Below, one piece after another: positions 16,546 through 23,898 of a DNA stretch of 29,834 nucleotides; the stretch's first letter is position 1, and each line of letters starts with the position of its first letter. The notes below the pieces were generated by a model, which saw only the letters and a program-made list of their open reading frames with translations, was not told where the DNA came from and made no database searches. The stretch comes from JBBQNJ01 sp038329845 (GTDB lineage: Bacteria > Planctomycetota > Phycisphaerae > Tepidisphaerales > Tepidisphaeraceae), in contig JBBQNJ010000065.1 in assembly GCA_038329845.1 (NCBI GenBank), positions 1 to 29,834 of the forward strand, written 5' to 3'. The position numbers and the translations under genes were made by a program.

Positions 16546-18042
16546 TCAGAACGTGAACGTCAACGCCCCGTAGAAAAAGTCGATGTCGCCGCTGGGACCG
16601 GTTTGCTGGAGAAACTCACCGGGGAAAAAGTGGCTGTAGCCGAAATACGCCTGGAAATGGCGGTCGATCTGCCAAGTCAGCAGCAAATCGAGTTCCGATC
16701 CGATCGTCAGCTCATCGGTCGTCCCCGCGGCGCGGAGAACGGCGCCGCCGGCGTTGTACACCGCGTCATCGGGGCTTTGCCGCCAGAACCAGTGGTACTC
16801 GCTGCGCAGCGATAGTTTTTTAACCCACTTCTTATCCTTCAAGAGTCCCAGCTCCAATCCCGGATGCAGATCGACGATGTTCTGCCGACCGATCGCGTCG
16901 ATCCATCCGAAATAGGCGTGTCCCAGGGGATAGAGTTGATTGAAGGTGGACATCGTCGATCCGCCGCGATCGCCGCTGGCGATGTCGAAGGCGACGAACG
17001 GACGCGGGCTCAGCGGCGCCGCGGCGAAGGTGTAGCCGCTCTCGAGCGCTGCCGACCATGCGGAGATGTCGTTGTCGTTGAACTCACCGAACTGGTAGGC
17101 CAATTCGACATCCGCATCCCAAGGTTTGGGATTGGTGTAAAATCGCGTCCCGAGGGTGTAGCGGTTTTCGCCGCCCGTCTGCCCGGCGAAGTTGGCGCTG
17201 AAGCGATCGAGATACAGCGCATACGCTTCCCAGCGCGTCCCGGCCTCTTTACCGAAGACCTCGGGGAGCATCAGCGTGTTATAAAGCCCTAGAAACAGGG
17301 CATCGTCGCTGTAGCTGTCCAGGCGGCTCTTGTTCACGATCACCGGATGGACGGCGAAAAAGTCGAGGCTGCTGCCGGACGTGTTGGCGAGCGATGCCTT
17401 GAAACCGTCGAAAGTCCGGCGTGTATTGGACCAGTCCAGCGGCGAGATCAGCCGCTGCGCCCCGTACAGCAGGTTCTGGCGCCCCGGCCGCAGCGTCAGC
17501 ATTAAGTCGGCGGGCATGGGCAGCACCACATCGATGAACGCCTGGTGGAAGTCGATGTCGTTCTGATCCCCGGGGCGCGCCCCACCGTTGCGACCGCCTT
17601 CCAATCCGCTGATCGCCTGGACGAACCCGCGGACGTACTTGCTCAGATGCACATCGGCGTGAAGCATGAGCCGGCCGAGGTGAAACCCGTTGTCGTCCTG
17701 GGGGCCGGCATCGAAGTTGGAACTATTGAACCATTCGTAGCGATAGCGGGCCTGTCCGCCGATGGAAATCGACCAACTTGGGTCCTGGCCTATCGGGATG
17801 AACTTCAGGGGGTCGGCGTAGTCGGTTCGCCGCTCGGGATCGGCCAGGTAGGTGTACTTCTCATTCCAGCGAACTGGCGTGTAGGCCGGGGGCGTGCCGG
17901 GTTGGCCGCCGCGAACCGACGGCGCCGCCGCGGTCGTTGGCGCAGGCTGCGTGGCCGCCGGATCGGCGGCAGGGACGGCCCGGCTGAATCCAAAGAACAA
18001 TCCGCCCAGGGCAAGCGAAACAGCGCGGACATTGATCGACAT
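16546..18042 (-). CDS. Outer-membrane porin of the alginate export family (AlgE-like)
   Basis: Starting at the ATG at 18040-18042 (MSINVRAV), the protein is 498 residues. A signal peptide runs to about AVPAADPAA, followed by a Pro/Ala/Thr-rich linker of ~40 residues. The body contains alternating beta-strand segments typical of a beta-barrel, with SISIGGQARYRYEWF, LTLRPGRQNLLYGAQRLISP and NTRRTFDGFKASL, matching the alginate_exp family. The C-terminal YFGYSHFFPGEFL...FFYGALTFTF ends in Phe, as outer-membrane barrels do. A good ribosome site (GGAGGA on the minus strand) sits just before the chosen start. No alginate lyase or synthesis genes are adjacent, so the solute is unknown. Confidence 0.9.
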   Translation of the reverse strand: MSINVRAVSLALGGLFFGFSRAVPAADPAATQPAPTTAAAPSVRGGQPGTPPAYTPVRWNEKYTYLADPERRTDYADPLKFIPIGQDPSWSISIGGQARYRYEWFNSSNFDAGPQDDNGFHLGRLMLHADVHLSKYVRGFVQAISGLEGGRNGGARPGDQNDIDFHQAFIDVVLPMPADLMLTLRPGRQNLLYGAQRLISPLDWSNTRRTFDGFKASLANTSGSSLDFFAVHPVIVNKSRLDSYSDDALFLGLYNTLMLPEVFGKEAGTRWEAYALYLDRFSANFAGQTGGENRYTLGTRFYTNPKPWDADVELAYQFGEFNDNDISAWSAALESGYTFAAAPLSPRPFVAFDIASGDRGGSTMSTFNQLYPLGHAYFGWIDAIGRQNIVDLHPGLELGLLKDKKWVKKLSLRSEYHWFWRQSPDDAVYNAGGAVLRAAGTTDELTIGSELDLLLTWQIDRHFQAYFGYSHFFPGEFLQQTGPSGDIDFFYGALTFTF

Positions 18043-18268
18043 GTCGATCCTCCGGTAGGGGGTTCTGAATTTGTTGCAATTCGTACTCGCGGAGTTCACG
18101 CCCCGCAAGTGCGAACAGTCCGTCCCCGTTCCTCGCCCACACGCCGCAACGCCGGTTCTTCTCCAGGGTGCTAGAGCATACCTCGCGTGCTACAATCTGC
18201 TTCTGACGGTTTCCATCCACACCCATCTGCGTTCAGAAACCATCCATCAGCCCGCGGCTGCTGCGCTG

Positions 18269-18412
18269 GTTGGCAAGAACGTGTGCATCATCCTGGTAGA
18301 GGAGCCGGCTCGACGGCCGCTGCGCGACTTGACGCCCTTGGATCGCCTGGCGGGCAAGATCGACCTGGACTTCGACGCGATGGAGGAATTGCGGCGACGG
18401 AGCGTCGCATGA
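18269..18412 (+). pseudogene. VapB-like antitoxin, C-terminal remnant
   Basis: The last 47 codons read VGKNVCIILVEEPARRP...TPLDRLAGKIDLDFDAMEELRRRSVA. They resemble the toxin-binding tail of small PIN-toxin antitoxins and overlap the toxin start by 4 nt (ATGA). No DNA-binding N-terminus is recognisable upstream in any frame, so the gene appears truncated. Confidence 0.5.
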
Positions 18413-18799
18413 TTCTCATCGACACATCGGTCCTGGTCCGTTATCTGCGCGGCCCCCCCCCCGGGCAATCCGAGAGGTATTTGTCTCGGCCGACCGTGCC
18501 CTTCGCGGGGTGATGCGGGCGGAGATTCTACACGTCGCGCGGACACCCGACGCCGCGAAGGGACTACGCCAAGCCATGGAAGTGTTCATTCAATCGCCGA
18601 TTCATCAAGCCCCTTGGGATCACCTCGGGAGTCCTCTTGCTTCGCCGCGGTCCAAGGGTCTGCCGATGCCCTTTCAGGAGGCACTGCCGGCGACGGTCGC
18701 CATTGATTAGATGCGGAAGATTGGTCCTGCGATGCCGACTTTCGAATCATCCAAGGCGTCGTGACAAATCTTAAGTTATTCGACGGCTGCTTCACCTGA
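18409..18799 (+). pseudogene. VapC-like PIN-domain toxin with two frameshifts
   Basis: The N-terminus is MILIDTSVLVRYLRG, with the first PIN acidic residue. It then hits a run of 10 C (about 18453-18462), after which the protein continues in another frame as IREVFVSADRALRGVMRAEILHVARTP...SKGLPMPFQEALPATVAID. A second shift near 18709-18726 is needed to read the final CDADFRIIQGVVTNLKLFD. Eleven C rather than ten would restore the first junction. PIN toxins cleave RNA; this copy is probably inactive. The stop at 18797-18799 is the end of the restored frame. Confidence 0.75.
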
Positions 18800-18867
18800 G
18801 AGACCTCGCGAGTGCGAATGCTCTTCCGCGACAGACACGCCTCGACGGGCTACCATCGCCGGCCCGT

Positions 18868-20271
18868 ATGTCCCAGGTGATCACCGCTCAATCTCCGGCG
18901 CCTTGCCCATCGCCCGGGCAACCGGTTAGCAACGCCGCATTGCTGGGGCAACTGATGGCGCTGGCCCTGCCGGTCATGGCCGAGCAGATCCTGCACATGA
19001 TCGTCGGGTTCACCGACACCTATTTGGCCAATCACCTTCCCGCCGATGCCCCGGCGGCCGCGGCGGCGGTGGGGACGATCGCCTACGTTCTGTGGTTCAT
19101 CGGCCTGTTCATCGGCGCTATCGGCACCGGTTCCACCGCCATCATCGCCCGCGCCCGCGGGGCGCGTAATCGGCGCCTGGCCAACAGCGTCTGCGGACAA
19201 TCGGTGACCACCGCGATCGTGATGGGCCTGGCCATCGGGGTCGGTCTGTTTCTCCTGGCCGGTCCCATCGTCGCATTGACGAACCTGCACGGCTCGGCGG
19301 GCGGCTTCGCGCTGGTCTATCTGCGGCTGCTGTGCTTCTCGCTACCGTTGAGCATGTTGATGTTCATCGCCAGCGCCTGCCTGCGCGGCGCCGGCGATAC
19401 CCTCACCCCGGCGATCGTCATGATCGTCGTGGACGGGGTGAACATCGTGTTCAGTTTCGCCTTGACCTACGGATGGGGACCGTTTCCCGCCATGGGGTTC
19501 AGCGGAATCGCCCTGGGCACGGTGATCGCGTATGCGATCGGGGGATTCCTCCAGTTTTTCTTGCTGCTGAGCGGGCGCGGGAAGATCCGCCTGCATCTAC
19601 ACCGGCTGCGCCCGCACTATCTGACGCTTAAGCGCATTCTCCGCATCGGCATTCCCGCCGGCACCGAGGGGCTGCTCACCTGGATCGCCCAGTTCGCCAT
19701 CGTCATCGTGATCAACGGCATGGATGTCACCAACGACACCCCCGCGGCCCATGTCAACGCGATTCGCATCGAGAGCATCAGCTTTCTGTCCGGGTTCGCA
19801 TTCGCCACCGCCGCGGCCACCATGGTCGGACAGGCTCTTGGCATGGACGACTCTCGCCGCGCTGCCCGGTCGGCCTATTTCGCCTATGCCGCCGGCGGGG
19901 GGCTGATGACCGTGATGGGCGTGTTGCTTTTCTTTTTCGCGCACTATCCCGCCGCGATGCTGGCGGCCAACGATCACATCGCCGAACTCTCGACACGATG
20001 CCTTCAGATCGCGGCGCTGGCCCAGTGCGGATTCGCCGCCAGCATGATCTTCTCCGGCGCCCTGCGCGGCGCTGGCGATACCCTCTCGGTCATGCTGATC
20101 AACCTGTTCAGCATCGTCGGCATCCGCCTCGCGGCGGTGCTGGTGGTCACTGAGGTCTTCCACCAGGGCCTCCTGGGCGTCTGGACCGTTCTAGCGATCG
20201 AACTGATGATCCGCGGCGCCTTGGTCTACGCCCGCTTCCTCCACGGCGGCTGGCGAACGATGACGGTATAG
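18868..20271 (+). CDS. MATE family efflux transporter
   Basis: The 467-residue membrane protein has twelve hydrophobic segments in the two-bundle MATE arrangement. Family motifs are LALPVMAEQILHMIVGFTDTYLANHL at the N-terminus and SACLRGAGDTLTPAIVMIVVDGVNI in the first half. The repeated half has GALRGAGDTLSVMLINLFSIVGIRLAAV. MATE proteins export cationic compounds in exchange for sodium or protons; the cargo is unknown. The start follows the toxin remnant by 68 bp and the gene stands alone. Confidence 0.93.
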   Translation: MSQVITAQSPAPCPSPGQPVSNAALLGQLMALALPVMAEQILHMIVGFTDTYLANHLPADAPAAAAAVGTIAYVLWFIGLFIGAIGTGSTAIIARARGARNRRLANSVCGQSVTTAIVMGLAIGVGLFLLAGPIVALTNLHGSAGGFALVYLRLLCFSLPLSMLMFIASACLRGAGDTLTPAIVMIVVDGVNIVFSFALTYGWGPFPAMGFSGIALGTVIAYAIGGFLQFFLLLSGRGKIRLHLHRLRPHYLTLKRILRIGIPAGTEGLLTWIAQFAIVIVINGMDVTNDTPAAHVNAIRIESISFLSGFAFATAAATMVGQALGMDDSRRAARSAYFAYAAGGGLMTVMGVLLFFFAHYPAAMLAANDHIAELSTRCLQIAALAQCGFAASMIFSGALRGAGDTLSVMLINLFSIVGIRLAAVLVVTEVFHQGLLGVWTVLAIELMIRGALVYARFLHGGWRTMTV

Positions 20272-20837
20272 ACCGCCGGTGTGTTACGGGCCAGGTGAGA
20301 CGAGATGGGACTCCATGGGACGAGGCGAGATCGAAGCGCCTTCGAATGGCCATGGATAAAGGACGGAATGCGGATGTCCAGAGATGCGAAGAAAAGGGTC
20401 TCAGTGTGAAGAAAAGGGTCTCAGTGTGAAGGAAAGGGTCTAAGACTCGTTTCCATCTTCAGCCCCGGCAACCGCCGGGATGGATCGCTTCCGCGGCCGA
20501 TGTTGCGGCCGGAAGGCCGCCTCAAGACCCAGCAGGCGTGCGAAAAAAAGGGTCTAAGACTCAACTCCCGACCCCTTGGTGCCGGCGACCGCTTCGTGCG
20601 GGCCAGAGCTCTCGAAGGGGTCGGGAGTCTTCACTGTTGTTCCTTCGGGGCTATCGAAGGGGTCGGGGGTAACCGCTTCGTGCGGGCCATCCCTTCGTGC
20701 GGGCCATCCCTTCGTGCGGGCAAGCGTAGCAGGTAGGGGCGGCTAGCCACCGTCTTTTTGGCGCAGCGCGTGAGAAGACGGCGGCTCTGCCGCCCCTACA
20801 CGCCGTGCCCGCGATCTCCCATCCCGAGGCGCGAGTC
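20272..20837. repeat. Gene-poor stretch with several short-repeat families
   Basis: No gene is recognised. Seen here are: a 20-bp tandem (TCAGTGTGAAGAAAAGGGTC) with about 2.8 copies at 20385-20440, whose end GGGTCTAAGACTC recurs at 20550; a 13-bp inverted repeat, CTCCCGACCCCTT (20565-20577) with AAGGGGTCGGGAG (20615-20627); and a 17-bp tandem (CTTCGTGCGGGCCATCC) of about 2.7 copies at 20676-20721. A 67-bp imperfect palindrome at 20733-20799 has ends GTAGGGGCGGC and GCCGCCCCTAC with a matching CCGTCTT/AAGACGG inside. Together they look like REP-type intergenic elements. Confidence 0.65.
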
Positions 20838-20841
20838 TAAA

Positions 20842-21219
20842 CTCCGGATGCGCGAGTTCTATCTCCGGATGCGCGAGTTCTATCTCCGGATGCGCGAGTT
20901 CTATCTCCGGATGCGCGAGTTCTATCTCCGGATGCGCGAGTTATATTTCCGGATGCGCGGGATATATTTCCGGATGCGCGAGTCATATCTCCGGATGCGC
21001 GAGACATATCTCCGGATGCGCGGGATAAATTCCCGGATGCGCGAGATAAATTCCCGGATGCGCGAGATAAATTTCCGGATGCGCGAGTTCTATCTCCGGA
21101 TGCGCGAGATATATCTCCGGATGCGCGGGATAAATTTCCGGATGCGCGGGATAAATTTCCGGATGCGCGAGTCATATCTCCGGATGCGCGAGATAAATTT
21201 CCGGATGCGCGAGTTGAAA
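20842..21219. repeat. Array of eighteen 21-bp tandem repeats
   Basis: Each unit has a conserved 15-nt block (CTCCGGATGCGCGAG, with C/T changes at the first two bases and GAG/GGG at the end) followed by a 6-nt mostly A/T block such as TTCTAT, ATATAT, ATAAAT or TCATAT. Eighteen units fit in 378 bases without indels. Because 21 is a multiple of three, both strands stay open: LRMREFY-type heptads on plus and RASGN/D-type heptads on minus. The changes fall in the A/T block and are mostly non-synonymous in either reading, so protein coding is doubtful. It is not a CRISPR array. Confidence 0.85.
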
Positions 21220-21394
21220 ATCCGGGTTTATTGGCGAATAACACGGGTCGGACGTTGGCGGGGCGGGGAAAGCGGGGGCGGGCGCTATTTTTTTGAGTCG
21301 GTGATTAACTCACCGCCCGGGCAGGTCGATAAGTTTGACAAGCCCCGAAGGCTTCCATTACCCATCGGCGGTGAATGGAATGGGGGCGCGCGGT

Positions 21395-23365
21395 TCAGCT
21401 CAGGTCTTCGGGGGCGACTTGCGGGAGTTCGGCGGGCAGTTCATCGACGCAGACCACCGGTTTGACCACTTCGACATGCACCTCGGGCGGGAGGATTGAC
21501 TCCAGCCGATGTTGAAAACGCCCCTTCACCAGACGATGCAGCGCGCCGCGCCGGCTGGTGCCCAGCAGCACGCGGTCGCAGCCGTAAAGGGCCGCGTTTT
21601 CGGCCATCAGCTCGGCGGCGTTGGGACCGGTGTCGTACACGGGCAGGACCGTCACACCCATGGCGTGGCCCCAATCGAGGTATCGCACGAACGCTCGCTG
21701 CGCCGCCAGGTCGGTATCGATCGTGAGCCGTTTTTCGGCGGAATTGAACTTGTACGACAGACTCAATTCCCGAACGAAACAGACGACCAGGGCATGGTTG
21801 GTCCGCTTGGCTTCGCGCAAGGCCATGGGGGCCAATGCGACCGAGCCGTAGGTCCCGACGAGGATTTTCGGCTTGCCCAGGGCTTCGGGTGAAAGCTGCT
21901 CCTGGATGGCACGGCGGATCAACGTGGTCTGATCGCCTCGCCGGCGGGCATGCCAGCGGGTGGCGGCGCGGGCGGTCAGGCCGATCGCCAGGACGATGCC
22001 GACGAAGACCAGCGCGTGCAATTTCGTCGTCGCCAGCGTGATCCAGATGGCCAGCAGGACGATCCCCAGGAGCAGCATCGGGGCCTTGCGATGCAGTCGG
22101 CGCAGACGCGGATGCACCGAACAGAGCGTCACGTTGATCGCGATGGCGCCGATCACCCCGATGGCGTACAAAGCGGCCAGGGCCTCCAGATCGTGGCTGA
22201 TCACCAGGATCAGAATCGGCACGCCGCCGGCCAATATCGCCGCGACCCAGGGCGAGCCGAAGCGGTTGACCTTCTGGAAAATCACCGGCAGCTCGCCGTC
22301 GCGGCTGACGATGTAGACGATGCTCATCAAGCCGTTGACGGCGGTGTTGGTGGCGCTGAGCAGAAGCAATCCGCCGATGATGCGCACGAGCCATTCGCCC
22401 CAACCGCCCACGTAGTAGCTCGTGAGGTAAGCCAGCATGTCGTTGGTGTGGGCATCGCGCGAGAGGGGGAAAATCGACACCATCGCCGCGGTGAGCAGGA
22501 GATTGAAGATCGCCACTTCCAGGGTGACGATCCAGATGGCCCCGCGGGCGGTGTGGGCGACGGGGCGCTTCATCACCCCGGTGAGATTGGCGATCGCCTC
22601 GACGCCCGACAGGGCCAACACGATATAGACGAACGAGCGCCAGAGATCGCCGGGCGCGTGATTCAAATGCCCGATGCGCTCGGGAAGGCGCGACCAATCT
22701 ATCCGCGGCACGGCGAATCCCACGATCAGCAGCGTGATGGCGATCATTCCCAACGCCGCAAAAATGGCGAATCCCGCCGTATGCCTGGGTCCCAGCAGGT
22801 TGAAAAGCCCCAACGCCACGATCGCAACGATGGCCCACAACCCTGGCGAATCCCACGCCAATAGAGCCCCGGTTGCGGGGCTGTCTTCGGTCCGCGGATG
22901 CAGGATCAGCGCCTCCCCGGCGTCCTTGATGCGTTCGGGCGCGATCTTGGATTCGGCGATGAGCTGGTGTTTCTGGACGGGAAGCCCGAAGTAATGAAAT
23001 GCCTCGAGGGAACTCAGACTCGCGGTGACGGTGTAGTCGGCGAACAACAGCAACGCGCCGACGATGGCAAGCGTGCGGCTCTTATTCTTCGCCGCGGTAT
23101 AGACGCCGCCGCCATCGGGGTAGATGCGGCAGATTTGCGTGTAGGCCCATCCCACCGCCACGATCAAGAGGCTCATCAGCAGGATGAGCCAGAAGCTGGT
23201 TCGTCCGGCGAAGAGGAAGGCCAGTCCCAGGACATAGAGCCGGCTGGTGCCCCAGTCGCCGAACAGCAGACCCGCGGCCTGGCGCCAGCCGACGTTGCGC
23301 GGCCGCTGCGACGACAGCAATGACAACGCCAGCGGCTTTTCCCGGGCGACCGATTCGTGGCTCAT
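21395..23365 (-). CDS. APC superfamily permease with C-terminal USP-like domain
   Basis: The 656-residue protein starts with an APC transporter of about twelve helices. It opens LLFGDWGTSRLYVLGLAFLFAG and has YPDGGGVYTAAK, SGVEAIANLTGVMKRPV and LLLLSATNTAVNGLMSIVYIVSRDGELP, as in amino-acid permeases of the APC group. After the last helix (about residue 465) a soluble region of ~170 residues follows: KPKILVGTYGSVALAPMALREA, VVCFVRELSLSY and DRVLLGTSRRGALHRLVKG. This resembles a universal stress protein fold with its GTSRRG nucleotide-loop-like motif. The substrate is unknown. It is divergent from acnA across a repeat-rich gap. Confidence 0.87.
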   Translation of the reverse strand: MSHESVAREKPLALSLLSSQRPRNVGWRQAAGLLFGDWGTSRLYVLGLAFLFAGRTSFWLILLMSLLIVAVGWAYTQICRIYPDGGGVYTAAKNKSRTLAIVGALLLFADYTVTASLSSLEAFHYFGLPVQKHQLIAESKIAPERIKDAGEALILHPRTEDSPATGALLAWDSPGLWAIVAIVALGLFNLLGPRHTAGFAIFAALGMIAITLLIVGFAVPRIDWSRLPERIGHLNHAPGDLWRSFVYIVLALSGVEAIANLTGVMKRPVAHTARGAIWIVTLEVAIFNLLLTAAMVSIFPLSRDAHTNDMLAYLTSYYVGGWGEWLVRIIGGLLLLSATNTAVNGLMSIVYIVSRDGELPVIFQKVNRFGSPWVAAILAGGVPILILVISHDLEALAALYAIGVIGAIAINVTLCSVHPRLRRLHRKAPMLLLGIVLLAIWITLATTKLHALVFVGIVLAIGLTARAATRWHARRRGDQTTLIRRAIQEQLSPEALGKPKILVGTYGSVALAPMALREAKRTNHALVVCFVRELSLSYKFNSAEKRLTIDTDLAAQRAFVRYLDWGHAMGVTVLPVYDTGPNAAELMAENAALYGCDRVLLGTSRRGALHRLVKGRFQHRLESILPPEVHVEVVKPVVCVDELPAELPQVAPEDLS

Positions 23366-23511
23366 GGTGGCTCGACGATCTCACAAATCCCGCGCCAATT
23401 CGGGCCTTCACGATGCCCGCCGTCGGCAAAACCAGCGACGCTAGCATCGTCGGGCGCGCTCGTCAACGGATGCCGTTTTTCCAGCGCGGCCGGGCACGAC
23501 CCAAAAAGCAA

Positions 23512-23615
23512 ACGCGCTTCTTTTTTTATACGACAATAAAATTACACTATTATCTATAGTGTTTATCTCAGCGTTTTATTGAAACAGCGTTGCAACTGTT
23601 GAAAAAGAAGCGCGT
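23512..23615. repeat. AT-rich island bounded by a 14-bp inverted repeat
   Basis: ACGCGCTTCTTTTT (23512-23525) is the exact reverse complement of AAAAAGAAGCGCGT (23602-23615). The 76 bases between are strikingly AT-rich for this genome. They contain two dyads: ACACTAT-TATCT-ATAGTGT (23544-23562) and AACAG...CTGTT around the palindrome GTTGCAAC (23589-23596). It lies between divergent APC-permease and acnA genes, so it could be a promoter/operator region, a small mobile element, or both. Confidence 0.6.
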
Positions 23616-23619
23616 CCCG

Positions 23620-23719
23620 AATGCCATTCACTTAAGGGCCAAAGTCCGCGAACTCAACAGCAGTCTTGGACCAATAAGGCGACTTTCCCCAGCCGCTTTC
23701 AAGTTAAGTGAATGGCATT
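23620..23719. mobile_element. 100-bp MITE, copy 1
   Basis: Perfect 16-bp terminal inverted repeats, AATGCCATTCACTTAA and TTAAGTGAATGGCATT, enclose 68 bases with no coding capacity. A likely 10-bp target duplication AGCGCGTCCC flanks it on both sides, one base out from each end. The copy at 29324-29423 is the same length, in the opposite orientation and identical at about 88 of 100 bases. The ends resemble IS4-type termini from memory (AATGCC...AGTTAAGG), so it is probably mobilised by an IS4-like transposase. Confidence 0.85.
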
Positions 23720-23898
23720 CAGCGCGTCCCCTTTTTACTCTCGCTACAATTCTAGACGCTCCGCCAAAAGATTCGGGCTCGCCCGCGAAGCCTGCCCAGG
23801 GCCCCCGGCGTGCCCTTCGTTCCTTGAACCGCACGCGAGGCGACATAAGATGCCTTCAGTCTTGTTTCGCGGCCTTGCGGCCTCTACTTCTTCAACTG

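Noticed and set aside
20842..21219. CRISPR array
   Set aside because: The variable parts are only 6 nt and drawn from a few A/T words, and no cas genes are nearby.
20758..21465. Heptad-repeat protein (LRMREFY) or the minus-strand RASGN version
   Set aside because: The 21-bp period keeps frames open automatically, the variation is mostly non-synonymous, and there is no clear start signal; listed as repeat DNA instead.
23590..23898. 103-codon N-terminal extension of aconitase
   Set aside because: It reads through the MITE and repeat DNA; the ATG at 23899 gives the standard length and N-terminus.
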